A stretch of 64,000 nt of DNA from Mariniphaga sp041687255 (GCA_041687255.1 JAWLCL010000001.1:248001-312000), one strand, 5' to 3'. Positions 53,701 through 62,495 are shown, counted from the first letter of the stretch. The notes: generated from the letters alone by a model not told the origin. Translations and numbers: made by a program.

Positions 53701-54572
53701 ACAATCATAATTGAATAGGATTCACCTGAACTGCTGGAAAAGAGTGCAACTGAAACTTCAGCCGAAAATATTTGTCCGTTTTTTCTTAACAGACGCAGTT
53801 CACCTCTTGCTTTTCCGAATTTTTCCCGTTCAGCCATCAGCACCGGCAGGCGGGGATCTGCACAGTCAATAATCTTTTCCCTTGGAGTATGAATCAGCTC
53901 CTCCTCGGTCATCCCCAGCATCTCACAGGCAGCGGGATTTGCGGATATGGCATTGCCGCCGGGCCTGGTAATTGCTATAGCGTCAATACTGTTTTCAAAG
54001 AACGCCCTGTAACGTTGCTCACTTTCCCGTAACGCCTCCTCGCTTTTCCTGCGTGCCTCAACTTCTTTTTTTAAATCTTCCAGCAACTCCAGGGTTGCCC
54101 GGTGGGTAGCCTGTATTTCCCTTGTCTGCTCTTCAACCAGCCGGGCCAGGTATGCCTCCTTGTTGCGCTTTTCTACACGACCTGCCTTAATGGAGTCCAT
54201 AGCCCTGATTTGTGCTGTCAGTTCCGCTTCATCCACAGGTTTCGAAAGAAAGGCTTCTGCCCCTGCTTCCAGTGCCCGGATGCGGCTTTGTTTTTCCCCT
54301 TTCAGAGCCGTTACAAAAACTACAGGTATGTCGGCGAGTTTTTCATTCGATTTTATTTTTCTGCACACTTCATAACCATCCATGCCCGGCATTATAATGT
54401 CGAGCAGAATTACATCCGGATCTTCGGCAAGGGCAGTTTTAATTCCTTCCTCTCCCTCAAGTTCTGTAAACACAATGGCATTTGTAAAAACATCCGTTAT
54501 AAGTGCTTTAAGGATGATCAGGTTGTCGGCATTATCGTCTATAGCGAGTATTTTAATCTTTCTATTTTCCAT
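50727..54572 (-). CDS. Soluble hybrid histidine kinase: REC-PAS-PAS-GAF-PAS-GAF-HisKA-HATPase-REC
   Basis: A 1281-residue cytosolic multi-domain kinase. In order: a receiver (Asp in VILLDIIMPGMDGY), PAS (FFENSIDAIAITRPGG), PAS (LINNIPDSIYSKDLA), GAF, PAS (AVEQSPDTIMITNTKG), GAF (NSSLAEMGKFADADRAYIFE), HisKA (FLNNISHEVRTPLNGILGF), HATPase (HLIDNAIKFTHWG, DTGIGIEPG, GSGLGLSISKG) and a C-terminal receiver (VRLVLMDLKMPLMGG). No transmembrane helix. The ATG at 54572 is preferred because it begins just before the receiver. It overlaps the upstream kinase gene by 11 nt, so the two kinases are coupled and may share phosphotransfer. Confidence 0.94.
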   Translation of the reverse strand: MENRKIKILAIDDNADNLIILKALITDVFTNAIVFTELEGEEGIKTALAEDPDVILLDIIMPGMDGYEVCRKIKSNEKLADIPVVFVTALKGEKQSRIRALEAGAEAFLSKPVDEAELTAQIRAMDSIKAGRVEKRNKEAYLARLVEEQTREIQATHRATLELLEDLKKEVEARRKSEEALRESEQRYRAFFENSIDAIAITRPGGNAISANPAACEMLGMTEEELIHTPREKIIDCADPRLPVLMAEREKFGKARGELRLLRKNGQIFSAEVSVALFSSSSGESYSIMIVRDITERVHAEQMLKNERMLLRTLINNIPDSIYSKDLACRKILANTTEIRYMGGRNEAEIIGKNDFEIYPKEIAEQFYADDQYVLKTGNPILNREEILYDRHGNKQWLLSSKLPLRDRNGQITGLVGIGRDITGLKRRELVQTMQYNMATAMVNRMNLQELFNGIQNDLNQLMEAENLTLVLLKPETNMLYSPVDFENCSENPLLWPAEDSLTGWLIKEKKSHLFSHSDLEKLAAKENLVRYGPESKCWMGVPLFDGETAVGAIILQSYKNQKAYDSDSVRIIEVVASQLSNYIKRLNAEETALKLSKAVEQSPDTIMITNTKGIIEYVNSRFSEHTGYSREEAIGQTPGLLNSGIHPLPFYENLWNTLLAGKDWHGEILNRRKDGTLYWENSSISPLFNNEGEITHFVAVKEEITEKKKTEEALKYHSALQSVLINIASGYINVIVDNLENTINSSLAEMGKFADADRAYIFEYDWSRNITRNTYEWCKEGISPQIDNLQNLNIKLLEAFVESHKSGKVFFLADVHSLPEDNPLRLVLEPQDIKSTIALPMMEGTKCTGFVGFDWVNDGHEYSEGEKVLLSIFSQLLVNVNLKIRLEKNLIIEKEKAEAADKLKTAFLNNISHEVRTPLNGILGFGNVLSQPDITPEEKEEYYMVLQESSNRLINTINSYMDISLITSGNMPVDKKKFSLHNMLYNLYELYKKDHKRHNVELSIELNGYKEDLHIESDQELLKKILMHLIDNAIKFTHWGTIQIGYIIKSNRLEFFVKDTGIGIEPGMVDKVFNNFVQEDSRLSRGYEGSGLGLSISKGLVELLGGTISMSSEKGYGTSVMFSIPISEEATETLDAQKYETIESKPVVLIAEDDVVNQFYLKTILKMGQLECVSVKNGKLAVEECRQNQRVRLVLMDLKMPLMGGLEATKQIKQLRPDLPVLAVTALAVKGDKELALEAGCDDYIAKPFKKEVLLEKVNFYLKKHLTRESQNLFPDLTNS

Positions 54573-57528
54573 ACAGTGTAGCTTCCAGCGTTTCAAAGAA
54601 CATTTTATATTCGATTGGTTTCGGTATGTAGGCATCAAATCCGTGTGCAAGAATTATTTCCCTGTCGGTTGTCAAAGCGCTTGCAGTAAGCGCAAACACA
54701 GGAATACGATTCAGCTGCGGGTCGTTCCGTATAATTTTGAAGGCTTCAATGCCATTCACCTCCGGCAGGGCAATATCCATTAAAATAAAATCGGGCTTGT
54801 GTTTTTTTGCCATCTCCACTCCCTGCCGGCCATTAACAGCCTCAATTACTTCATATTTTTCAGCCAGCAGCGCTTTTACTGTAGTCATATTATCGGGATT
54901 ATCTTCCACAACCAGCGCCAGTGGCTTCCCCTTATCTAAAAGCATCCTGCTCGCCAACGGCTTTTTCAACTCCGGGAATACCAGGTCCCTTATGGTTTTT
55001 AAAAGGTCATTTCTGCTCACATCCCCTTTTTGAATAAGCTGATGGACATTATTTCTTTTCAAAAAGGCCAGTTCCTCTTTTGTAATGTGCTTGGCTGTAA
55101 GAATAAGTACCGGAACATGTGCGGTGGGTTCAGCTTCCCTTAATATTTTCAGAACCTGGAATCCATCCATACGGGGCATCATTAAATCAAGCACCATGGC
55201 GTCAGGAACAGTTTTTCCAACGATTTCCAGGGCTTCCTCCCCTCCGCGGGCAACCAATACATTGAATCCGTATTCGTTCAGGATGTCAGTCATCTGAATA
55301 ATGGCAGGTTCGCTGTCGTCAACCAATAAAATTGTTTTTTCCACAGGTGAAACTTCATGCTCCGGCGATCCGCTTTCATCCGGTATTTCAACCAAAGCAT
55401 CTTTCTTTTCATAACTATTCCCACTGCCTGCATTGAACTGCAGGGGAATCAGCAGCGTAAACTCAGAACCCTTACCGGGCGTACTTTTAACTTTTATGTG
55501 CCCGCCAAGCATATGTGCATACTTTCGCGCAATTGCCAGTCCCAGGCCTGTTCCGCCAAATTTGCGCGAAGTACTGCTGTCGGCCTGCTTAAACTCATCA
55601 AAAATGTAAGGAAGGTTCTTTTCTTCAATTCCAATGCCGGTATCAACAACTTTTATCTCAAGAAAATTATCTTTATCAGAACAGGTTACCTCCACCGATC
55701 CCCTTTCTGTAAACTTAATAGCATTCCCTACCAGGTTTATCAGTATGTGCCTGATTTTGGCGGTATCGCTAAATATCGGGAAGCATTGGGGCTTACAGGT
55801 TTTTCTAAGTTCGATTTCCTTTTGTTTTGCCTGCGGTTGAACCATATTCACGACTTCTTCAACTACTGTACAGGCATTAAATTCATTTATATTGATCTCT
55901 TCTCTTCCCGATTCAATTCTGGATAAATCGAGAATATCGTTTATCAGCGCAAGCAGGTGTTTGCCGTTGCGTTCCACAACGTCAAGATAGCTGTGTTCTT
56001 CATCAGGAATTTTTCCCGTCAGCCTCCGGCTGAGTACCCCGGTAAGAGCTATTACTGAGTTGAGGGGTGTGCGCAACTCATGGCTCATGTTCGACAAAAA
56101 GCTGGTTTTAAACCGGCTTGCCTCATCGAGCTGCCGTTTTTGCCTTTCAAGCTCTGCATTCTGTTCAACCAACTCTGCCGATTGCTGAGTAAGTTCAAAT
56201 TTTTGAACCTCCAGTTCCCGGTTTTGTTCTTCCAGCTTTCCGGAAAAATGCTGTATGCTCCGGAAAGCAAGTATACCCTGCACCCTGGCATTTAAAATGT
56301 CGAAGAACCTCTCCATTAACTGAACCGATTCTCTACTAAACGGATTTAAGCTGCACAACGAAAAAACTGCCATAGTTTTACCTCCACTCATTACAGGAAT
56401 GGTAATGATTTCCTGCGGGACGATTTTTCCGGGTGCGGCATAAAACAGAAAACGTGAATCTTCTGAAGCAAGCTTCAGGTGCTGAATTTTCCCTGAAGTA
56501 ACAGCCAAACCAATTTCCCCTTCCGGAATGTCGGCCCTGAACGATTGTTTGGCTTGTTCACCGGCTCCAATCGATTCATAATGGAAGAAAGCATTTTTCC
56601 CCTCATCAAGTAAATAAGCCATAGCCATCTGAGCGCCTGTTTCTTTTATAAAGGCGTTTAAAACTGTTTTGAAAAATTTCCGGGGTTCGTTTTCATTAAG
56701 GATCAGCTGCGATAAAGCCGAAAGCCGCTCATGAACTATTATGTTATTTTGTATTTCTTCTGCCAGTTTATTCAGAGATGCTGAAAGGACTCCGAATTCA
56801 TTTTTTGAAGTGTAGGCATTGCGCGCCGTTAAATCTCCTTCAGAAAAACGCCGCGTAGCCCTGGTAAATGCTGAAAGCGGCTGACGTATGTTTTTCCACA
56901 AAACAAAATAGATGAGCAGGGAAATGATGGAAATGGCAATCAACATGCCTGTCATTCTGATGTTTAGCGAACGGTTTAATTCCTGTGATGCGCTGTAAAG
57001 TTCCTGTTCTTTCGCTCTTGCAAAATTGTCGATAACATTTATCAACTGCAGCAGTTTATTTACCTGCTGCCCTCCCTCACCGTCAGCCAGTGTCCGGTTA
57101 ACAGCCTCACCAACATGTCCTAGACGAAACATTCGTATGGTTTCATCAGCAACAATATCCCATTCTATCAAAGCCCTGAAAACAGAATCTACATCGGCAG
57201 CCGGTCCCAGATATCGGCTCTCAATGATTCTCAACTGCTCCTCAGCTTCTTCCCGGCTTACATTAATCCGTTTTAAAGCATTTGTTTGTTCCCGCTCATT
57301 GTCAGCTATGAAAAAACTTTTCATATCTATTTGGATTGAAAGCACATGGTTTTGCAGTAAACCTACCGCCCGCTGCACGGCGACAGGATGGTTGTGTATA
57401 ATTTCGGTCTGATATTGAAGACGTTCATTCTGATTGTAGGTCATCCAGCCCAGCACTATCACAAAAGCCAGCAAGGCAAGAAAACCCGTAATCAGCTGGG
57501 TTTTAATGCTAATATCCTTAACATTCAT
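54562..57528 (-). CDS. Membrane hybrid histidine kinase: 4HB sensor-HAMP-GAF-HisKA-HATPase-REC-REC
   Basis: A 988-residue kinase. Transmembrane helix 1 (residues 10-28) and helix 2 (about 190-210) flank a helical periplasmic sensor resembling the four-helix-bundle domain of chemoreceptors. HAMP (RATRRFSEGDLTARN) and GAF (about 280-420) follow, then a Glu/Gln-rich coiled coil (EEQNRELEVQKFELTQQSA, first part). HisKA contains SNMSHELRTPLNSVIAL, the HATPase contains NLVGNAIKFTERG and GGTGLGLAIARK, and two receivers carry VLDLMMPRMDG and ILMDIALPEVNG. It lies 172 nt downstream of a CheR gene, and its stop overlaps the next kinase start. Confidence 0.94.
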   Translation of the reverse strand: MNVKDISIKTQLITGFLALLAFVIVLGWMTYNQNERLQYQTEIIHNHPVAVQRAVGLLQNHVLSIQIDMKSFFIADNEREQTNALKRINVSREEAEEQLRIIESRYLGPAADVDSVFRALIEWDIVADETIRMFRLGHVGEAVNRTLADGEGGQQVNKLLQLINVIDNFARAKEQELYSASQELNRSLNIRMTGMLIAISIISLLIYFVLWKNIRQPLSAFTRATRRFSEGDLTARNAYTSKNEFGVLSASLNKLAEEIQNNIIVHERLSALSQLILNENEPRKFFKTVLNAFIKETGAQMAMAYLLDEGKNAFFHYESIGAGEQAKQSFRADIPEGEIGLAVTSGKIQHLKLASEDSRFLFYAAPGKIVPQEIITIPVMSGGKTMAVFSLCSLNPFSRESVQLMERFFDILNARVQGILAFRSIQHFSGKLEEQNRELEVQKFELTQQSAELVEQNAELERQKRQLDEASRFKTSFLSNMSHELRTPLNSVIALTGVLSRRLTGKIPDEEHSYLDVVERNGKHLLALINDILDLSRIESGREEININEFNACTVVEEVVNMVQPQAKQKEIELRKTCKPQCFPIFSDTAKIRHILINLVGNAIKFTERGSVEVTCSDKDNFLEIKVVDTGIGIEEKNLPYIFDEFKQADSSTSRKFGGTGLGLAIARKYAHMLGGHIKVKSTPGKGSEFTLLIPLQFNAGSGNSYEKKDALVEIPDESGSPEHEVSPVEKTILLVDDSEPAIIQMTDILNEYGFNVLVARGGEEALEIVGKTVPDAMVLDLMMPRMDGFQVLKILREAEPTAHVPVLILTAKHITKEELAFLKRNNVHQLIQKGDVSRNDLLKTIRDLVFPELKKPLASRMLLDKGKPLALVVEDNPDNMTTVKALLAEKYEVIEAVNGRQGVEMAKKHKPDFILMDIALPEVNGIEAFKIIRNDPQLNRIPVFALTASALTTDREIILAHGFDAYIPKPIEYKMFFETLEATLYGK

Positions 57529-57700
57529 CTGGTTTTTTTTAATTTAGGTTTTTTTGTTCAAATCATCAACTGCATGTAATCCTCCCAATGCATCTTTACA
57601 AGACACATAATTTGTTGTTTGCTCTATTTTTATGTTATTTATTCAGAAGCGTCAATCTGAATAAATGGACGGTTATTTGGTGGTGCAATATATTAAATTT

Positions 57701-58534
57701 CTATCGACGAAAAATTCCCGACTGGTAAAATATTTCAGTAAAGCCTTGTTGCTTCAATAGTTCACGTTCGGTTTCCCCGGCAACAATCAATCCATTGGTA
57801 GCCAATGATTTGGTTATCTTGTTGAGTATAATTTCCCGGTATGCGGGCTTGTAATAAAACAGCAGGTTGGCGCAAAATACCAAATCGAAATTGCCGAAAA
57901 TGCTTGAAGGCGGAACAGTGCTATGCTCCTCCAGCAGATCAAAAACTGAAAACTCAATGTTTCTTTTCAGTTCATTTTTAATGCAATAGTTATCGTTACC
58001 TGATCTCCTGTTTTCGGAATCGAACCAACTTGATATCCTTTTCAAAGATACCTGGTCCAGCGAAAATGATGTGTAACATCCAAGCTTTGCATGCTCAATC
58101 TGACTTTTCGACTTGTCGGTGGCAAATATTCGATAGCGAACCGCATCTTTTTTCATGTTTTCATTTTCCTCCAGCAGGATGGCAAGGCTATAAGGTTCCT
58201 GACCCGCTGCACATGCCGCCGACCATATCCGGATTTCCTTTCCCTTGCTCCGCTTATCGGCAATGAGGGGAGGAAAAACAATTTTCTCAAGTACGGAAAA
58301 GGTCAGCGGATTCCGGAAAAATTCACTGTAACTGTTCTGAAGCAAACCTTTTAAAACCTGCAGCTCATCTTTATTATTCAGTGCAAATTGAATGTAATCA
58401 TCAATGGATGTTAAGCTGTTTTCCGATAAGCGTTTTTGGAAGGAAGCTTCCACAAATGAATCCTCAAACATTCCTGCATCGATCCCAAGCTTATGAAATG
58501 CTTTTTGTCCACTTAACTTTATACTATTTTCCAT
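57701..58534 (-). CDS. CheR-type protein-glutamate methyltransferase
   Basis: SAM-dependent methyltransferase that in chemotaxis methylates receptor glutamates. At 277 residues it has a helical N-terminal domain (about 1-75) and a catalytic domain with IRIWSAACAAGQEPYSLAIL (the family's SxGCSxGEEPYS motif with A and Q changes), ATDKSKSQIEHAKLGCYTSF and LVFCANLLFYY. No CheB, CheA, CheW or canonical receptor is in the window; instead two hybrid kinases follow on the same strand. A non-chemotactic adaptation role is inferred from that context. Confidence 0.9.
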   Translation of the reverse strand: MENSIKLSGQKAFHKLGIDAGMFEDSFVEASFQKRLSENSLTSIDDYIQFALNNKDELQVLKGLLQNSYSEFFRNPLTFSVLEKIVFPPLIADKRSKGKEIRIWSAACAAGQEPYSLAILLEENENMKKDAVRYRIFATDKSKSQIEHAKLGCYTSFSLDQVSLKRISSWFDSENRRSGNDNYCIKNELKRNIEFSVFDLLEEHSTVPPSSIFGNFDLVFCANLLFYYKPAYREIILNKITKSLATNGLIVAGETERELLKQQGFTEIFYQSGIFRR

Positions 58535-58754
58535 TGACTACCCTGAATTTTAATTTTAGATAATAAATGGACGATGATAGAAAATTTTTAAACACAATGA
58601 ATTATGTAGTAACTATTTTTTCGTGCAAAATTTTATTTCAGGAATCATTTGTTAATTAAATAGATGAAAATATTAAGTTAAATTACCTTTTTCATATAAT
58701 AAATGATATATTAGTCCTGCCAAAAATTAAACAAAAACCTGAATCCGGTTAATC

Positions 58755-61130
58755 ATGACTAAAATTTCTGTCCTCTTTCTGCTGGTTCTGTTTTCAGTAG
58801 CAGCAAATGCCCAAAATATTATTGAGCATCCTTCTTTTAAAGGCAGTACCGCCAATTACATCAAAATTCAAAAAATTGAACGTTCCGATACGGCAACCGT
58901 TATTGATTTTATTTTCCATTATCCACCGGGAATGAAGAGAATTGTACCAAAAGAAACTTATATCCGGGACAGCAGGGGCGGAGACACATTATATGTGAAA
59001 AGTGCTAAGGGAATTGAAATAGGGGGTGAGCATTTTATGCCGGAAAGTGGCTTAATGGAGTATACGCTTGTTTTTCCTGCGGTTGGTGAAGGTGTGAAAA
59101 CCATTGATTACATTGAAGGAGTGCGGAAGATTTATGGAATCGATTTAGGAAGCAGTGAGAAATTCTCTGTTTTCCCCGAACCGCTGCTGGGCAACTGGCT
59201 CCGCACTGATGGAAGCAATGAATGGGTATATGGTTTTTACGAAGATTTGGTTATATACGACAGCGACATCTGGAAGCAGGTTTTCATCAGCCAGAAGGAT
59301 GATGTGTACGAGGTCGTTTTGCAAAAAGAGGGGAAGCGGGAGAAGTTCATCGTAAAACAGCAGGGTGATTTGCTTCTCGCAGGTACGGCTATGGATAACC
59401 TCGAGACCTATAGCAGGGAACGGATTGAAAAGCCGAGTTATGTAATTGCCAACGATGAAGAATTCCGGCTGCCTGTATTTAAAAAAGATACGGCTGTTTA
59501 CTGCGGCTATATCAAAGGTTACCATCCGGATATGGGCAAAACAGGTATGATATACGTGAACAACATCATCAGCCAGGAGCGGGAATCTTATCTTATTGCC
59601 ATTAATCCGGACGGAACATATACTACCCAATTCCTGATGATATATCCGCAACAGGTTTTTGTCAGGATGCTGAATTTTAATGATGCTGTTTATTGTGAAC
59701 CGGGAAAAACTACCTTCCAGTTAAACGACTACTCGAAGTATTACGATCAAATTGGGCCTGGCCTTTTATTTATGGGACACACTGCTCGGGTTAATCAGGA
59801 TCTGATGGCAATGAAAGGAATTCAATTCTCCAATTACCACGAAATGCGGGAAAAAATTCTGGAAATATCTCCTAAAGATTATAAAGCCTATTACCTCGAT
59901 ATCAAAAACAAGGAACTGGAGGCCCTAAATGAATATGCACAATCGCATGCTGTCAGCAAAAAGGCATTGCAGATAAAAAAGATGCAAATCAGCTTCAATG
60001 CCAGCCAGAATATTTTATCCTTTAATATGAACAGGGAAACGGCATACAGGAGAAAACACCAAATTCCACAAGACCAATATGAAATTCCACTGGAGAAAGC
60101 AGAGCTGTCAAAAGATTTTTACAATTTTATTAACCCGGATGAACTGAATTATCCCTTATCTGTAGTTGCGGGTAATGATTACTACTACCTTATAAACCGG
60201 ATAAAATTTTCAGATATTATCAATCCCTCAGGCAGTGTTTCTGTAAATTTTTGGGAAGTAATTACATCAGACCTTGAAAAAAGGGGAATAGCTTTGGAGG
60301 CCAGTGAAAAAAAATTGTTTGAAAAGATTGCTGATTGTGAAACTGATGAACAGCGGTCGCAAGTGGCTCTGGAAGATTCGGCAGTATTTAATGCTATCAG
60401 CAGAAAGTACAAAGATGTTATCAGGGAAATCGCATCAGAAATAATGGAGAAAAAAAGTGATGAAACCTTTAAGAAAGGGCTTAAAGATTATTTCAATATG
60501 GAGGCTGGCTTCGCAACAGACATCATGAAGGCGCAGGACAGGTTCAACAGAATGCAATCAACATTTAAACCTCTGTCGGAAAAGCAAAAAGAACAGGTAA
60601 AGATTGATATCCAGGATGATTTTATAGTTGCGGACTTGCTTGAAGCAAGTGCTGAACTGGAAAAGGAAATTGCAAAAATGAAGGAATCTTTTCATAGTAA
60701 AACTGGTTTTGTTGTAAACGAAACTCCGGAAGTAACCGAAGGCGACCTGTTTGATACAATAATGAAAAAGTATGAGGGAAAAGTTGTTTTTGTCGATTTC
60801 TGGGCCACCTGGTGCGGCCCCTGCCGCTCGGGGATGAAACGCATAAAACCGCTGAAAGAAGAGCTGAAAGATAAAGACATGGTTTTTGTTTACATTACCA
60901 ATCCTTCGTCACCTAAAAAAACATGGGAAACACTCATTCCCGATATTCATGGCGAACACTATTACCTGACCCAGGACGAATGGAATACTATTGCCGCACG
61001 ATTTAAGGTAAGCGGAATCCCTCACTATGTGCTGGTGGATAAAAAAGGTAACGTGGTGCAGGATAAAGTCTATTTTGCCTCGTCAAATACCGAACTGAAA
61101 AAATTATTTGAAGAACACCTGGAAAATTAA
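58755..61130 (+). CDS. Secreted protein with C-terminal thioredoxin (TlpA-like) domain
   Basis: A 791-residue exported protein; the signal peptide ends AANAQ (residue 20). The first 640 residues are beta-rich then helical (EKKLFEKIADCETDEQRSQVAL, part) with no family I can name. Residues about 660-791 are a thioredoxin fold with the redox motif WCGPC (Trp686, Cys687, Cys690) in FVDFWATWCGPCRSGMK, cis-Pro in SGIPHYVLVD. It probably acts as a periplasmic disulfide reductase, like other long Bacteroidota TlpA-type proteins. It is monocistronic, with the repeat array starting 16 nt after its stop. Confidence 0.88.
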   Translation: MTKISVLFLLVLFSVAANAQNIIEHPSFKGSTANYIKIQKIERSDTATVIDFIFHYPPGMKRIVPKETYIRDSRGGDTLYVKSAKGIEIGGEHFMPESGLMEYTLVFPAVGEGVKTIDYIEGVRKIYGIDLGSSEKFSVFPEPLLGNWLRTDGSNEWVYGFYEDLVIYDSDIWKQVFISQKDDVYEVVLQKEGKREKFIVKQQGDLLLAGTAMDNLETYSRERIEKPSYVIANDEEFRLPVFKKDTAVYCGYIKGYHPDMGKTGMIYVNNIISQERESYLIAINPDGTYTTQFLMIYPQQVFVRMLNFNDAVYCEPGKTTFQLNDYSKYYDQIGPGLLFMGHTARVNQDLMAMKGIQFSNYHEMREKILEISPKDYKAYYLDIKNKELEALNEYAQSHAVSKKALQIKKMQISFNASQNILSFNMNRETAYRRKHQIPQDQYEIPLEKAELSKDFYNFINPDELNYPLSVVAGNDYYYLINRIKFSDIINPSGSVSVNFWEVITSDLEKRGIALEASEKKLFEKIADCETDEQRSQVALEDSAVFNAISRKYKDVIREIASEIMEKKSDETFKKGLKDYFNMEAGFATDIMKAQDRFNRMQSTFKPLSEKQKEQVKIDIQDDFIVADLLEASAELEKEIAKMKESFHSKTGFVVNETPEVTEGDLFDTIMKKYEGKVVFVDFWATWCGPCRSGMKRIKPLKEELKDKDMVFVYITNPSSPKKTWETLIPDIHGEHYYLTQDEWNTIAARFKVSGIPHYVLVDKKGNVVQDKVYFASSNTELKKLFEEHLEN

Positions 61131-61471
61131 AATGGCTTCGTGATTTTTAGTGCCTTGATGCCTTGGTGGCAATTCCTTTTTCACCACAAAAACACAAAGA
61201 CACAATGAAAACACTAAGAACAAGATAAAGTACAACAAATTAAAATTTTGTGAATCTTAGTGTCTTAGTATCTTAGTGGCAATTCCTTTCTCGCCACCAA
61301 GGCACAGAGACACAAAGAAAACACTAAGAAGCAGATGAAAAAAAATAAAATAAATCTTTGTGAATTTTCGTGCCTTAGTGTCTTAGTGGCTATAAGGTCT
61401 TTGATAAAATAATTTCAGTAAAAACTTTGAAATGGATTTTCTAATTATAAATCTTACAAAAATTTATTCAA
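61131..61471. repeat. Tandem array of 73-bp palindromic units at 110-bp period (two complete, one left half)
   Basis: Complete units lie at 61146-61218 and 61256-61328; a third starts at 61366 and is cut after its left arm at 61390. Starts are spaced exactly 110 nt. Each complete unit has a 25-nt left arm of three CTTNGTGY-type octamers plus C, a 12-nt centre beginning AATTCCTTT, and a 36-nt right arm that, inverted, has four such octamers. The 37-nt spacers (61219-61255, 61329-61365) share TTTGTGAAT at their 3' ends. No gene is seen in this gap. Confidence 0.85.
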
Positions 61472-61873
61472 ATGCCAGAAAAAAGCTATTTGCCATTAAC
61501 TGAAGATATGGAAAGTATTGCCAGAGCTATTGTTGATTCTGCTTATAAAGTTCATTCCAGGTTAGGCCCCGGTTTACTGGAAAAAGTGTATCAAGTTTGT
61601 TTTTGTTATGAACTGCAAAAGCATGGGGTATATTATCAAAGACAGGTAGATATTCCAATTGTATATGACGAAGTTAAATTTGAAGAAGGTTTACGACTTG
61701 ATGTTCTTGTCGAGAATAAAGTTATTTGTGAAATCAATGCAATTGAAAATGTTAATCCGGTATGGGAAGCACAAATTTTAAGTCATTTAAAATTAACCGG
61801 AAACAGGCTGGGATTTCTGATTAATTTTGATGTGCCAAGAATAAAGCAGGGAATCCGCAGATTCGTTGTATAG
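61472..61873 (+). CDS. GxxExxY family protein (PD-(D/E)XK nuclease-like, PDDEXK_3)
   Basis: A 133-residue protein with the defining motif GPGLLEKVYQ (GxxExxY) at about residues 32-41. It also has the segment IARAIVDSAYKVHSRLG before the motif, LRLDVLVENKVICEINAIE (residues about 71-89, the D…E-x-N pattern of a PD-(D/E)XK-like core, with Asn where Lys is usual: CEINA against the family's CELKA) and the end HLKLTGNRLGFLINFDVPRIKQGIRR (part). Function is unknown; the fold is nuclease-like. It is enclosed by palindromic repeat units: the half unit ends 81 nt upstream, and a complete unit starts 34 nt downstream. Confidence 0.93.
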   Translation: MPEKSYLPLTEDMESIARAIVDSAYKVHSRLGPGLLEKVYQVCFCYELQKHGVYYQRQVDIPIVYDEVKFEEGLRLDVLVENKVICEINAIENVNPVWEAQILSHLKLTGNRLGFLINFDVPRIKQGIRRFVV

Positions 61874-61907
61874 ATTAGAAAATATGATGAGGAAAATCAT
61901 AGTGAAC

Positions 61908-61980
61908 CTTAGTGCCCTGGTGTCTTAGTGGCAGTTCCTTTTTCGCCACCAAGGCACGAAGACACGAAGAAAACACTAAG
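61908..61980. repeat. Fourth palindromic unit, downstream of the GxxExxY gene
   Basis: It is 73 nt long, as are the two complete upstream units. The left arm is CTTAGTGC-CCTGGTGT-CTTAGTGG-C. The right arm, inverted, is CTTAGTGT-TTT-CTTCGTGT-CTTCGTGC-CTTGGTGG-C, its octamers here being the closest to one consensus. The inner 8 nt of both arms pair with one mismatch. Confidence 0.85.
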
Positions 61981-62495
61981 AAAAAACTACATTAAAAAGA
62001 AACAGGTGCTCCGCAGATAATGATATCCTTTGGTTAGTCATATAGCAGGTATAAGAAAATAAGGTTTAGGAAAAATCAGTTTGGAATGTGACCGCTGCCT
62101 GAATGAAGATTATTTGAGGTTGCTGGTTATTTAAAATCAAGTGTCGGATTTGGGAAAATCCGACTCCCGAAACCCACGCCCGGAACATTGAACCCGGGAT
62201 TCCAAAAACACCGGGATTCATGTATGCCTCAAAACTGAACGCTTATTCCCTGTTGCTATTTCGCCACGGTAACTAAAAGGACTTTCATCTCTTTAAGCAT
62301 TATTGCCGGGCAATTAGATGAACCTGTCAGCCAGATCAGGCAGGCTGTTCACTTTATACACTTTTTTCTGAACCCCACGCCCATGAAAGAGGTAAAAGAA
62401 TTTTTGACCTGGAATTTGTAGGAATTCCTGAAAGCATCAGTTGCCTTTTTAAAAAATAAAATAGCAATTTCTGTACCCGTATAAAGTTTATTCAA

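Noticed and set aside
55357..55926. 189-codon plus-strand frame inside the membrane hybrid kinase
   Set aside because: Antisense to intact HATPase and receiver sequences, with no independent support.
61146..61980. CRISPR array
   Set aside because: Units are 73 bp with a 110-bp period, only three complete copies, strongly degenerate inside, and no cas gene is present. They are treated as palindromic interspersed repeats.
61908..61980. IS element or transposon end with target duplication around the GxxExxY gene
   Set aside because: No transposase gene, and I could not find matching short direct repeats outside units 61146 and 61980. Mobility remains a hypothesis only.
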